A stretch of DNA of 64,000 bases from Auricularia sp. M13 (lineage: Eukaryota > Basidiomycota > Agaricomycetes > Auriculariales > Auriculariaceae): NCBI GenBank assembly GCA_037042915.1, contig CM073196.1, forward strand, positions 186,001 through 250,000, written 5' to 3'. Shown piece after piece: positions 11,452 to 22,648 of the stretch (positions within the stretch are counted from its first letter, which is position 1; each line of letters begins with the position of its first letter). The position numbers were made by a program, and so were the translations under genes. The notes beneath the pieces were generated by a model, which worked only from the letters and a program-made list of their open reading frames with translations, was not told the origin of the DNA and ran no database searches.

Positions 11452-13038
11452 CTATGTATAGCAGCTCAAGATGTTCAACTCGTGGTTGGGGGCCATCTTC
11501 GGTGGCTCGCCAGTGTGAGTCGTCCGAGTCACGACGCGCGGGATGAAGCGCCCCGGCCAGAAAGGCACGAACACCGCGACGGAGACGAAAAGCGGGATGA
11601 CGTCGAACGCATAGAACGCCCACTGTCTCGTCGCGAGTGGGCCGAGGTGGCCCTGCGAGCCTTCGGCGACGCGGTAGACGCAGCGAACCTGCGACAAGCG
11701 AAAGCAAATCATAAGCGGACCAGGAGGTTAGCGTCGATGGGTCAGAGACCGAGTGGGCAAGCGAGGGGAAAGCGAGCCGGCGGATCAGAGCCAGGGGTCA
11801 GAGAGTGGGCACATGAGCGGTCAGAGCGGGCAGCGTTAGAGTGAGCGCGTCCGTGAGCAGAGAGTGGGCGCGGGCGTGGTCGGAGTCAGGGACGGCGTAT
11901 CGCGTTTAGAATGGCACAGTGGACGGTGGCAGAGGGTGGGATGGTCGGCGGTTGGAGAGAGTGCAGCATCAGAGGCCAGAGTCGGCGCGAGCAAGTTGCA
12001 GAGTCAGCGTGAATATGAACGATGAATCGGGAACGGACGCCACGTACGATGATTCCGGCACAAGACACCGCAAGCGCGCCGGTCAGCGCGCGCCAGTCAT
12101 TGCTCCACTTTCTGCCGTTGTGCTGCCGCCAGACGTGCGGCTCGTGAACGCGCACGCGGAAGACCCATAGCGCCAACATGGCTGAGAACAAGACGAAGGA
12201 GATAAACTGTAGAAGCAGGCCCGAGAAGAGCAGCTATCGGTCCCAGTTAGCAAATCCCGCGCAGTGAAAGAAAATTTAATTGGGAAAGGCATGCTGCACG
12301 CACGTGTCTGCCAAGGTCGCGCGTGGCAGCCGTGCTGCTGACACTGAGGCACAGACCGGTCGCCTGGACGAGGAAACCTGTAACCTCGGAGAGTACGAAG
12401 ATATTGGTGATATGGTAGGGCATGACGGGTAGGTGGCGCTCGGCGCCGAGGTAGCGTGCCAACCGGCGCAGTAGAATAGAATCTGCTGCGATGAACCCGC
12501 AGGGCTGTCGTGCAATTCAGAAGTCATTTGTACGAGTTAGTGAATATAAAATGCGAGTGGAATATCACTTAAACGCACAGACAGCAAGACGAGCGAGCTC
12601 TGCGCTATGAACGCGCTGCGAGACTCGCGCTCGCGGGAAAGAACAAAGCGGATTGCAAGGCCCTCAGAGAAAACTGCGGTATGTTAATTCCGTGGGCAAT
12701 GAAGTGGGGAGTGAGGAGCAGGGTCGCGCACAGAGGATGCTAATCGGCAGAATGAGCAGCCACCACGTGCGATACCTGTACGCGAGGTTGAGCTGCAGGA
12801 GCGCAACCAGGAGCGTCAAGCCTGCAATTAAGCTAAGTATAAGAAAATATATCATAGCTGGCTGCGCACCGTGCGCAGCGCCTACGACCGCGTCGCTCGA
12901 GATATACCGCAGCAAGTTGTACGGGTCGTTCGCAGGGTCTGCGTATGTGTCCGCTGGGCGCGGGGTCATCGCTTGATGCAGGCACTGTGCCGGGAGTGAA
13001 AGAGACAGCAGGGCGAGGGCGCGCAGGCTGAAGGTCAT
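11452..13038 (-). CDS. RTA1-like multi-pass membrane protein
   Basis: RTA1-family proteins are fungal integral membrane proteins linked to lipid translocation and toxin resistance. The start at 13038 opens with a hydrophobic signal-like stretch (SLRALALLSLSLPAQC), then the extracellular segment DPYNLLRYIS and a first membrane helix. Family hallmarks follow in order: RRLARYLGAERHLP, ITNIFVLSEVTGFLVQATG, LLLQFISFVLFSAML, IIVRCVYRVAEGSQG, and WAFYAFDVIPLF with FWPGR. Well-supported exons are 12504-12304, 12233-12048 and 11688-11452, all phase 0. The intron between the last two is 359 nt, long for this genome. The link from the first exon (13038 to about 12735) to 12504 is unresolved; a small exon may be missing. 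Around 330 residues are expected, normal for the family. Confidence 0.8.
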
Positions 13039-14266
13039 GACGGTCGTGAGTGAGCGGAGACAAGCCGCAACGCGCTGTTAGAACCCAGCTCGTCATCGAA
13101 CTGCTAGCTCCGGCATTAACTTACGAAATGGCGCCACACAGAAGGCTGCAGTGCATAGCCGACTGTGAGGACTATAAGCTCTCCTTGATTGCCGTCGTTC
13201 TCGGCTTCGAAAATGGTAGGAATTTAATGCTTATTTGAACGGGGAGCGTTGACCTCACAACTCAACCGTGACAACTTTGTCCTCTCGACCCGCTATACTC
13301 CTGAAATACACCAACCATGGGTATCAGACTGCAGCGTGACATCCTCGCCTTCCTCAAGGTACCTCGAATCGAAGTCCCGTGAAGCACGTGCGTCGGTTTG
13401 TGCTCGATGGAGATGCAACGTGCCTGGTAACCTGCGCCTGAACAGTTCCTAATAAAGCACTAGTTTAGGAAATTAGATCAGCCAAGGAACAGCAGCATGG
13501 GAGTAGAATAACCACAGATCAAACGCAGGTTCTCCGCGGAGGCAGTCCAGATGGGCCCACCAGCTCCGAATCTACCTACCTACCTACCTACCGCCGAGAA
13601 AGCCTCGGGCGACAATACGGCCGCTCGAGAAACAGGACCTGCAGCATGTAATTCTTTTAACGCAATATTAAAAGCCTCCTGCTCGCGGGAACCGGCGGAC
13701 GGTGTCGGGTGAGCGGTCCGAGTGGCTGGCGAGCCAGCAACCCAGGTCGGTGCAGCGATAAGAGCGCATTTCGGTCACGCTCGCTTAAGACCGAGCCTCA
13801 AAAGAGGAGGCATATATGCAGCGCAGAGTTTCAACTGGTGGGTACGAATTCTAGCGTGGAAAAAGGGCGAGTTGAAGTGGCTGGCACGCGTTCGGTCTCC
13901 GATGGAACTTGGCTCTCCCGGTCGCACCGCCGTTCACCCGGTGATGTGACACGGTTGCGCGACTTTGCACCGTTGGAAGGACGCCTTCTGCTGCTATGAG
14001 ATCCTATCAGCTACTGCGCCACGTCAAGTCACCCATCGCATGCTGTACTTGCAATATTCTCATGACGCGCACGGCCAACAGTCGTCGTGCTCACCTGCGT
14101 CCCTCAAATCCAGTGGCTCCTGCGGGATATCTGATTTGCAGGTATATATAGCATCCGGATATCAAAGGCATGAGTCTTTGCTTCCTGCTGCGCGGTTCCA
14201 GATCGCTCCGATTGAACTTCAAGCTGCGGCCTAGCTTCAACTCTCGGTCTCGTCACGTCCCTCGAA
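13039..14266. other. Intergenic region
   Basis: It separates the RTA1-like gene from the LRR-like gene on the other strand. A (CTAC)n microsatellite lies at 13572-13591. I checked 13690-13800 for a tRNA because of its short stem-like pairs and found no T-arm consensus. No gene seen. Confidence 0.4.
14143..14150 (+). promoter_or_regulatory. TATA box
   Basis: TATATATA, 117 bases upstream of the ATG at 14267 of the LRR-like gene. Confidence 0.5.
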
Positions 14267-15350
14267 ATGAGTCGCAAGGGCAACCGCGCCGCAGTGAGTT
14301 ATAATGCCCAGGCCGCTCGCTGTGCTAGCTAATAATCTCCAGATCGGTCACCCTGTGACCTTCACTCACGCTTACGCAGCAACGTCGCCCGAGATTGTCA
14401 TCGATGTGCACAGTATGCTGAAATCGACCGACGCAACGCGCGATATGAAGTGCGTCCTGATCCGTAACCTACAGGACGCGGCCACTGCGTCCATCAATGG
14501 CTTTGCCTTGGAGCCGCGCGGCTGGCCGAAGCTTCAGGAACTCGAAATCATGCGCATGGAATGCGCGCTATTTCCGATACCCCAGCTAGCGCCCAGCTTC
14601 TCGGCTTTCCCGGCGCTTCAAGTTCTGAGGCTCTCCAACGTTCCTGGTCTCATTGACGGTCAAATCTTCTTCGCTGGACTTTCTCAGATGCCCCGGCTAC
14701 GGGAGCTGCACCTGATTCTCATCCTATTTCGGAAATTGCCAGACTCTCAGGCGCTTCCATTGCTCTCCCTCCGCCTACAGCGTTTCTTCTTCGTGCAGAA
14801 GAACATTTTCAACCCGGAGGGAACGGCGGTGGGCTGGCATCGCCCCATATTAGCGCCTGCGCGTCCGAGGTTCCTGCAGTTGCTGCTAACCGATGTTCAC
14901 GATCTCGGGCCGCTGTTTGAAGATCCCAGCTGTTTATCGGAAATGATCGAGCTCTCTTTCCTCGAGGAGCACAGAGAGACCTCGCGCTGCCTACCTTTGG
15001 TGGCTTACGCTGGAATACCGGCGCTCTGTCCCAAGCTGCGCGAGGTCAACCTTTCTGGGCTCTGCGACTCGCTCTATCCCATGCTGGCAATGATGCTAGC
15101 TACATTCAAAGTGCCACTCCGCGCTGTCCATCTCGAGTTTTGGAACACTCCTGTGCCTACCCGGGAGGCTTTCGGCGAAGTAGACCGCATGGTGGCAGAG
15201 CTGCTCCGCACGGCTCAGCCTCTGGCGCATCTGCGTCGCTTCAGTATTACTACGTTCTTCACAGTGCACGGGATTCTAGACCTTGAGTTTCCTGCACTTC
15301 GAAACCAGTGTCGCTTGCGTGGCGCGATGTTCGATCGTGAGGAGTACTGA
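14267..15350 (+). CDS. Leucine-rich-repeat-like protein, paralog 1
   Basis: Two exons: 14267-14293 (MSRKGNRAA) and 14343-15350, with a 49 nt phase-0 intron starting GTGAGT; 344 aa. The start was chosen because a good donor follows a nine-codon ATG exon and joins in frame. The protein shows irregular leucine-rich repeats (WPKLQELEIMRMECAL, FPALQVLRLSNVPGL, MPRLRELHLILILF, CPKLREVNLSGLCD). These resemble the LRR half of basidiomycete F-box proteins, but no F-box is visible at the N-terminus, so it may be a solo LRR or a truncated F-box relative. The gene at 16618-17553 is a clear paralog in tandem (shared FPALxVLRLxNxPGLIDxQxFFAG and GTxxGWHxPI patterns). A TATA box lies upstream. Partner and role unknown. 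Confidence 0.75.
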
Positions 15351-16617
15351 ATGGCAGTCATTGACCCGCTGTGTGCACCGCGCATTTCCAAGGGCAGTCG
15401 CTTTGTAGATCGCAATTCGTGACCAGAAATTTTTGTTGAATATGTATCTCACGCCTCCTCGAATGTTATACCAATTCCTGTACTTTATCCCCTCCGCAGA
15501 AAGTGACTGCAGAATCTGCATTTAGTACGAGATCATTAATTGACAAGCGACTGGCAGAAATGCGCTGCCAACAGCAAAACGTGCAAACAGTAGCCAAGCT
15601 CCGATGATGATGATAAAAAAAAGATGGGATTCTTCTACGCTGATTGTCGTTTCTTGCGCAGCTGTCTTGTATTAATTGCTCTTTTTGAGAAGCAAGGCCA
15701 GTTGTTTCTGATTCCGGGCCAGCGCCTGTCGGACTCAGATCTCGACGATGAAACTCAGTCACAATCAAGGGGGTGGCAAAAAAAAAAATTCCTGCACCGT
15801 CCCGAAAAATTCCATAACGACTCTCAAGCGACCCCCTCCCCCTCTGTCACGTGACCTGACAGGTGACAGTTCCCTATTTGGGACGCCGTATTGATCCCGA
15901 GGTTCACCTTCGAGATTGTAGTTATTGTGATACCAGGGTGTTAGCACCCCCGATTGACAGCAGATATTAACGAGGCAATATATAAGAAAGCCGAGACGAT
16001 GAAGGACTATTGCTTGGGCACGACTCCTCTCAGCAAGGCTTGCCGAGAGTGGTTGAGGAGGATTTTGTACTGCCCATGGCCCTCTCTGTATGGGATGAAG
16101 CCAACGGTATCTCTCATAAATACCCACCTACATCTCTCTAAGATTGCTACAGCCACTGTATAAGATGATTGCCTTTGCAATGCACAGTGAACGGCCGTCC
16201 GTCTGATTCCGGTGTCGGAGGCAATGTGCCAAAAACGGACTGCAAAGTATTATTCTGTGAATTCAGCTGCTTTACCTACATGAGATGCTTAGAAATGGGT
16301 TATATCACCTCTAAAAGCTAAACCAATTCTCTCAACCTTCCCCAAAAAATAATTCAAGATATTAAAAAAATTCCATAACAGCATCTGCGGGGGACCCTCC
16401 CCTCTCCCAGTTGCTTCCGGGCGCTTAACACATGCGTACCCCTTGGTCACAATCCTTTGGTCTTCTCCAGTCATTACCTGCCAACGGGTCATGAGCAACC
16501 GAGTCAGCCATACACTGGCAGCAGTGTGTTACTATGCATAAGATCAATGGTCACATCACTAATCTACCTGGTTAGACAGGCCTCCCTGCGAGCTTTTACC
16601 TTGCCGGAGAGGCGTCG
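15351..16617. other. Intergenic region between LRR-like paralogs
   Basis: No gene seen. Two short related stretches occur: an A-run followed by AAATTCCATAAC and a C-rich block near 15780-15840, and a similar order near 16345-16410. They could be remnants of a short dispersed repeat, but the similarity is limited. Confidence 0.35.
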
Positions 16618-17553
16618 ATGACCGACATCACTCTGAAATCGGTCTACGTTGCGCGAGACATCAAATGCGTCGTCATTAACGACGCGCCGGACGAGCTCCT
16701 TGCATCCATTGGCGAAATCGCGTTGGAGAATGGTTGGCCGAAGCTGCAGAAACTCGACATCGCATATTCTCTGCCATTTCCTGAGTCCTGGGGCTCACAG
16801 GGACAGTGCTTCTTCCCCTTCCCTGCACTCAAGGTCTTGAGGTTGCGGAACATCCCTGGCTTGATCGACGCCCAGACATTCTTCGCCGGCTTCGCACAGC
16901 TGCTCCGGCTACAGCAACTTGAGCTGTATGGCATTCGCTTCCAGACGCCAGCGGGCCCCGTGATGCCCCCGGCGCTGCCGTTTCGCTTGAAATTCTTCAG
17001 CTTCATGTGTGGACAGCATTTGGAGGAGGAAGGAACCCTCCTGGGCTGGCATTTGCCTATTTCTGCGTCTTCAGCCTCTCCCCGGAGCATTGAAATCGTG
17101 CTGAACGACGCAGAGGCACTCTCCCCACTCGTTGAGAACCCTCGCTGCCTCTCCGACGTGACCCAACTGACCTTTCTCGACTACGGCCAGGTGCACGGCT
17201 GCCTACCTATGAAAGCGTATGCAGCAATCACAAGGCTCTGTCCCAAGTTGGAGGGCCTTTATCTTATCGGTTGGTGGGGCTCGTTTGGTCCGGGGCTCAC
17301 AGAAATGCTCGCGGACATCGAGGCACCGCTCCGTTGGATATACCTGCGATTCTATATCTGCCAAGTACCGACATTGGAGGACCTCCACATCATAGACCGC
17401 ATTCTCGCTCGGCTGCTTCAAACGTCGCGGTCTTTGCGGAGTTTGCGCCGGTTCAACATCGATGCCCGCTTCCACACGCTCCCTGACCTCGAGTTTACCG
17501 CCACACGAAGCTTTTGCCTTTCACGCGGCGTGATGTTCTACCACGGGGTGTAG
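16618..17553 (+). CDS. Leucine-rich-repeat-like protein, paralog 2
   Basis: A single open frame of 311 codons from ATG 16618, paralogous to 14267-15350 along its whole length: MTDITLKSVYVARDIKCVVI against the DATRDMKCVLI region, then NGWPKLQKLDIAY, FPALKVLRLRNIPGLIDAQ, GTLLGWHLPI, CPKLEGLYLIG and LRSLRRFNIDARF. It begins about 33 residues later than paralog 1 and lacks the first exon and the IGHPVTFTHAY segment. The codons before the ATG stay open for a short way but I found no convincing upstream exon, so it is either N-terminally shortened or its first exon has diverged. Leu-rich repeats suggest a protein-binding solenoid. Confidence 0.7.
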   Translation: MTDITLKSVYVARDIKCVVINDAPDELLASIGEIALENGWPKLQKLDIAYSLPFPESWGSQGQCFFPFPALKVLRLRNIPGLIDAQTFFAGFAQLLRLQQLELYGIRFQTPAGPVMPPALPFRLKFFSFMCGQHLEEEGTLLGWHLPISASSASPRSIEIVLNDAEALSPLVENPRCLSDVTQLTFLDYGQVHGCLPMKAYAAITRLCPKLEGLYLIGWWGSFGPGLTEMLADIEAPLRWIYLRFYICQVPTLEDLHIIDRILARLLQTSRSLRSLRRFNIDARFHTLPDLEFTATRSFCLSRGVMFYHGV

Positions 17554-17731
17554 CGACTGCTGAACGCTCGGACCCAAGTCCTTTTGACACATCGCTGGGT
17601 CTGACGCAGTTTCGATAAAACATGTATCCATTTGGGACGAGAAAGTACATAATCATTTGTTGCACCTTACTTCTGAACATTCTCACTGAGGAACGTGTAA
17701 GCTAAAAATCACAAGGCCAGCTCGATCCGAC

Positions 17732-18314
17732 TCACGCAAATTGTCCAATGACGTTGCCAGCCGGCGAGTATTCGCAAACATAGAAAGCAGCGTCAGGCTG
17801 ACGATCGTGTCAAGAGCTTCTCCACGTGCAGTGGCAAGATAGGACGTACGAAGCCTGGGAAGATGTTGCCACAGTGCGCCACGGCGCAACCAACGTTCGT
17901 GGTGCTTTTCCACACAACCTGGGTCCAGTGCGAGTACTGCGGGTTGCTAGGGTCGTAGTCCGCTACGCGGCGTCAGCGGAGAGCAGCAAGGAGTGTGACA
18001 TAGTTGCACGTACGCTCCTCGGCGTTCCACGAGCCTATGGCGCTGCTGATGGGGTAGCCGGACGCAGGCGCGCCCGCCGCGAGGTTCTCGCCGTAGGGCC
18101 CGAGCGAGCCACCGGAGTGCTCGAAGACACACCCGTTCGCCCACTGCTGCGCCTTCGCGGCAAGGTTGCCGTCCCACACGAGCGGGTTGGCGCCATGCTT
18201 CGCGCGCTCGTCGTTGTGACCAGCGAGGTACGCGTCGATGTCGCTCTGGCTGGGCTCCTGCGCCATGGCAGCAGGGAGGGACAGCGCGAGGGTGAACAGA
18301 GAAATGAAAAGCAT
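17732..18314 (-). CDS. Secreted CAP/PR-1-like (SCP) protein
   Basis: CAP-superfamily proteins are secreted and often bind lipids or sterols. The ATG at 18314 starts a clear signal peptide (MLFISLFTLALSLPAAMA). Exons: 18314-18014, 17962-17850 and 17797 to the stop at 17732; introns are 51 and 52 nt. The product is 159 aa. Signature features are present: HNDERAKHGANPLVWD, FEHSGG (H66), GENLAAG (E76), WNAEE (E100), YSHWTQVVWK (H112), GCAVAHC and FYVCEYSPAGN, so the usual His-Glu-Glu-His set is complete. The end is uncertain: a 34 nt GT-AG piece (17735-17702) would add five residues and move the stop to 17683, but 34 nt is short for an intron. TATAAA lies 57 bp upstream. Confidence 0.9.
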
Positions 18315-18370
18315 AGTCAAACGTGAACTGAGGAATGTGAATGAAGAGAGACGGCTCTTGCGAGCTCGCA

Positions 18371-18376
18371 TTTATA
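18371..18376 (-). promoter_or_regulatory. TATA box
   Basis: TATAAA on the minus strand, 57 bases upstream of the CAP gene ATG at 18314. Confidence 0.6.
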
Positions 18377-20898
18377 GGTGGCTGAACTGAGGCTGTGGAC
18401 TGTGTAGAATGCTGGCCGGCCGCTGGCGCGCTAATTGCAGCGCCCGATAAACACAGACGATGACGAGGATCCCACGAAGTAACAATTCCGATGAACGACG
18501 CCGCCAAAACGCAGATGTCATAGAACTCCGGACGACGCACCCGCTGGGTTGTGCCAGCCTGACGTAATTCATTCCAGGGTGGCAAGAAGCTGAGTGCCAT
18601 GCGGGTGTTGCGCTGCCGTGCGCGGAGCCGAGTTCAAGTGGCCGTGTTAGTTCCAGCCACTCCTGACCAATGCTGTTTCAATCGCCGGTGGAGCTGCATC
18701 ATAACGCCCAGCAGGTGCACAGACTATGAATCCCAGTGCATCGATCATGAGACATTCCGGGACGCATAGAGGCACGTGCGAGCTCTTCAAACAAATGGAT
18801 GTTACAGTGCTTCGTTCTGAGACAACTGAAAGAGGCGGAATGGTGGTTTGGGAAATGAGAGTAACAATCAGGGAGCTGAATCTCCATGTAGCCAGCGTGA
18901 CGATGCCGGAAGTTCCAACATTCATCGATACGGAGCCGGCGAACCAAAATATCAGTGCTATGAACTTCGAAGCCTTCGTCGATTCGCATGGTTGGCGCGC
19001 GCGGTGCCGCTGGATCGGAGGCGAGCATGGTTTCAGTACTTTTGATGTTGAAGCGCTCAAGGTAAGACCAGCGCCACGAGGAGTCGCGTCACAGTACAAC
19101 GTAGGAGTGGAAAAAACAAAGCAACCTGGTGAGTCCGTTCGTAAGCGCGAGTCAGGATAATGTACGCCAGTAGCAAGCACGAATATTGTCGAAACCATTT
19201 CTCAACACAGGATATAGGAAAGCGCATGCAGAGCTCAAGAGGATTGACCGGATTTACAGCGCCAGCGCAGACCCGAGCGGTCAGCACGGGGCGCCGACCG
19301 CGGAAGTTGGACAGATCGAGTAGCCATTGCTTGGAGCGCGCCAAGTACGCGGAAGTCTGGTTCTGCAAACAGCTGATCTTTAGTCTTCTGGAATAAAAAA
19401 AAGTCGAGATTTCGAGGTCGTGGTGATTAGCGCGGGTCGTGAGGCGTTAGGCTCGTCCCCAGCCGTTTTGGAAGTCCGCTTGAACGGATCTTCAAAACGG
19501 CTGGGCTCCAGTTCCGCTTTTTCAAGCGCCGCCATTTTTGATACCAAACGTGACTTGGGACTTCGCCAAATCGCGCCTGGCGACCTCCCACCACTGATTT
19601 CGAGTTTCCACAGGTACAGGTAAAAACACGTTTTAGGAGATTTTGAGGCGATTGAGAACGAGTTCAATCTTTGTCAAAGATAAATGCACAGAAATTAGAG
19701 GGGGGCCTTTGAACCCAAAATTTGACTCAGAAGCACAGTTAGAGTGCTTGGAGAGGTGTTCCAACTTGACCTGCAGCAGCTCAATGCTTTGCCTATTTTC
19801 CATCTATTTTTCGAGGTCAAAATATAATCGTATCTCAAATGTTTCCAAACCCTTCAAAAGTCATTTTTAACCATGTGCCTGGAGAGGTGAAAGTTGAGTG
19901 TGGAGGGATCGACGCGTTGCGGCTAAGTCCAAAGTCACGCTCAGTATCTAAAAGTGTGACGCGCCATGTGACGGAACTGGCTCCCAGTCGCTTCGCCAAG
20001 GCTCAGCGCAGCGATTCAGACTCCGCCGGCGAACGCCGACTTAGGTTACGAGTCTAGTGAGGCGTGAGAGTTGCGGAGCTGCGTCGGAGAACGAATTACG
20101 ATGACCTCATCTTTCAACCGATTCTGGTCCATCTGAAGATCTGCTCGTAGTGGAAGATTACTGCTGCCGTTTCTATCCTGCCATGCGAACTTTTTCTCGA
20201 GGGAAATTCAACCGTTTGCCTGTTCGTACCTTAGGCGAACCATTTCGAGAGCCTTCGACCACCGAGCGTGGCAGCGAGTCGTCAACGCAGGAGGTGGAGT
20301 TGTATATTCCTCCCCATGGATGGGTTCCAGTAACCGAGTTATATAACTTCTGAGGTATACGTATTCGACATACTCATCTCCAGACAATCACGGCGTCCCC
20401 ACTTGTGTCGCTCTTAATGCAGCATCTACAGAGTTTACATCACGCGTTCCAGCGTTATACCCAAGAGGAGTATGAAGACCTGCAGACTACCAGCGCGGCA
20501 AGCAAAAAGCGCTTATGCTGGCTTGGATAATTAAGCAAGGCTAATGGTCGTAATCTCCGTGTGTAAAGCAATATCGCCTGCTGCACGGCCTGTACCTACA
20601 CTGATGCATTTCCTACAGCGAGCGGTGAGAATCACGCCCCCGGCTTTGCGAGAGGTGCACTTGCACTACAGTAGATAGTCTATGTAGATAGCCTTACAAA
20701 TCTGTACGTACGCGTCACGCGGATTGTCCGTTCCTAACCGGGATCAGGGGTTGCATCAGCTTCGCGGAAAGATTTTCGAGCCCTGGGAACGGCCTGCTGC
20801 GGCCGCGACGCCTCTTGCTCTTGCTCATCGTTTGTGGGGTGTCTCTGTCCCCGTTCCAGTTCGCGCACACGCTCCTTGTCCCGCTGAACGCGTCCGAC
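18377..20898. other. Long intergenic region
   Basis: Contains the inverted repeat at 19458-19505. A plus-strand frame at 18726-19160 (144 codons) looks somewhat protein-like up to a donor-like GTAAGA near 19061 but could not be extended. Upstream of 20899 the frame of the next gene is open and hydrophobic from about 20803, so a missed first exon may lie here. Confidence 0.35.
19458..19505. repeat. Imperfect inverted repeat, 21-base arms
   Basis: The left arm starts CCCAGCCGTTTTG and the right arm ends AAAACGGCTGGG. They are separated by a 6-base loop (19479-19484). Pairing is complete except for one shifted base pair in the middle of the arm. No gene is assigned on either side. Confidence 0.8.
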
Positions 20899-22355
20899 AT
20901 GATCGACTACAAGAGCCCGATCCATCTCGCGAACAGCATCCGTTCGTGCGACCACACACTTTGCACGCTTTTGCTCACAATCGCCACAGAAGCCTACATT
21001 ATCTGCGTGCACATAATTTTCGGTGCCTACGTCTGGGAATGGGTCACCACCCTTGACTTCGACTTCCTATACATCAGCGGCAGGAAACGATGGACGCTGG
21101 CCGCCGTGGTACGCCTGAGTTCATGGCAACTTCGCGCAGCGTTGCTGATAGAGTCAGAGTTACTTCTTGACGCGATATCTTGGTCTTGCGGTCTGGATAA
21201 TTGGCGTCCGAATCTGCAATGCATTCACGCCAATTAATTGTCAAGTCAGTAATGCAGTAAGCCTTCGTCGTCTGCGCTCACACACCCTAGAACTGGAACT
21301 ATGCCGTGTCGGTGCGCAACCTTCGCTGCCGAGTTTTTCTTTCGTTAATACTTACATGGATCTAGATCACGGCGTATGGAACCGCTGCGTTCACGTCGTT
21401 GCTGCTTCTCCTTCGAGTGTGTGTATACTCGCTCATTGAGCACGCAGCGCAGATGCTCAGTTCTCTCAGGTCCGCGCTGTCGTCTCGAAACATCTACATC
21501 ATCGCCTTCCTTAGCGCATTCTATGCGTCGATGTGGGGGACAGTGATCTGGGGAATGTACCACGTACGTGACGCGCCTTTGGTCTCGCCGTCCGGACTCA
21601 TTTGTGGCTAGTCAGATGGCGTCTATCTCGCTGCGTTCCACATGTGCGGCGCCGTGGGCATCAAGTCGCACCAGATCAACACCGTCATGGCATTCGCATT
21701 CGACGGTACATGCCTCGCGCTCATGATGTTCTTCCTGCTACGCGCGCGAGATGCGCATCTAGGCAGCCTGTGGGCGTTCATGCTCCAGCAGGTAACGCAC
21801 CCTCATTCCCACTCCCCATCTCCTGATTAATTGTGACGCTCATTGTTTAAGGGTACGGCGTACGCCATCTGCATAGCAACCGCATATATCCCGGTCCTCG
21901 TCTTCCTGTACCTGGACCTGAATGACGCCATCTCGCAGACAGCCAACAGCTTCGCGCGTACGCTCCTCTCCGCTCCTCGCACTCATGTTCTCATGCTTGC
22001 TTTGCTCTCAGTAACAATAATCACCGTCTGCGCAACGCGCATGCAGCGCGCGCTGGTGCTCTACTACGAGCCGTCGTCGCGCGTCAACACGACGCAGCTC
22101 TCGCTCAACGTCTCTGGCGGGATCGACGGCTTCGCGAACTCGAACTCGCGTCGCCGTCCGGACCCGCTGAACGTCACCGTCACGGTCGACAAGTACGACG
22201 ACGAGCACATCGAGATGCACAAGGGAGGCGCGTTCCCGACGGATAACTTCGGCTCCAGGTGCGCTCCTACGATTCCCTTCCTCCGTCTCCTGACGTTCTG
22301 ACTGCGCGCACGTAGGTCTCGTACTGATATGGACGAGTATCATGTTGGAGCGTGA
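20899..22355 (+). CDS. DUF6533-like multi-pass membrane protein
   Basis: Six exons: 20899-21108, 21366-21563, 21612-21791, 21852-21957, 22012-22258 and 22316-22355, 981 nt in total (326 aa). All introns are GT-AG; the first is 257 nt. The segment VWEWVTTLDFDFLYISGRKR matches the W-[ED]-W-L-x-T-[LF]-D pattern of DUF6533-type membrane proteins, which are abundant in agaricomycetes and have no established role. Several hydrophobic helices follow (AFTSLLLLLRVCVY, IYIIAFLSAFYASMW, LALMMFFLLRA, AYAICIATAYIPVLVFLY), then a polar tail that ends MDEYHVGA. The ATG at 20899 is the only in-frame Met upstream of the first helix. The open hydrophobic frame upstream (LLLLLIVCGVSLSPF) suggests a possible signal-like exon without a visible ATG. 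Confidence 0.7.
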
Positions 22356-22529
22356 GGTTGAAGGAATAGAATAAACACCCTCTGCGTTTCGCAGTCTGCG
22401 AGCCAACTTGAGCTCAACCAGGTCACTTTCCCGTTTCAGGTGCCATGCAAGTGCCATGGGAAGTGGATGTACGGGGACGTTGAATGCACAGATTAATCTC
22501 GGGTGGCGGTCTGTTCACGTGTGTCCGTG

Positions 22530-22566
22530 GCAAACTGGCATCGCCAAGTTTGCGATGCCAGTTTGC
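22530..22566. repeat. Perfect 15-base inverted repeat, 7-base loop
   Basis: Arms GCAAACTGGCATCGC and GCGATGCCAGTTTGC around the loop CAAGTTT. A third related piece, GTTTGCCAC at 22570-22578, can pair with GTGGCAAAC at 22527-22535, giving an alternative fold. It lies 83 bases upstream of the F-box ATG at 22649. Confidence 0.9.
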
Positions 22567-22648
22567 AAAGTTTGCCACTGGCACCCAAAGCAAAAGTTTT
22601 TGATCGCTGAGCGTCCGGCGCTAGCCGGACATACCTTGGCGTCCTGCC

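Noticed and set aside
13690-13800. tRNA-like stem pattern
   Set aside because: No GGTTCGANNC-type T-arm and no consistent acceptor stem.
15780-16410. Possible pair of short dispersed repeats (A-run, AAATTCCATAAC, C-rich block)
   Set aside because: The match beyond the 12-base core is weak and mostly compositional; no target duplication or inverted ends seen.
18726-19160. 144-codon plus-strand frame with protein-like stretches (VVWEMRVTIRELNLHVASV, HGWRARCRWIGGEHGFSTFD)
   Set aside because: A donor-like GTAAGA follows at about 19061, but I found no acceptor exon continuing it and no start context or family match; the minus strand is also open for 183 codons. It could be a gene relic.
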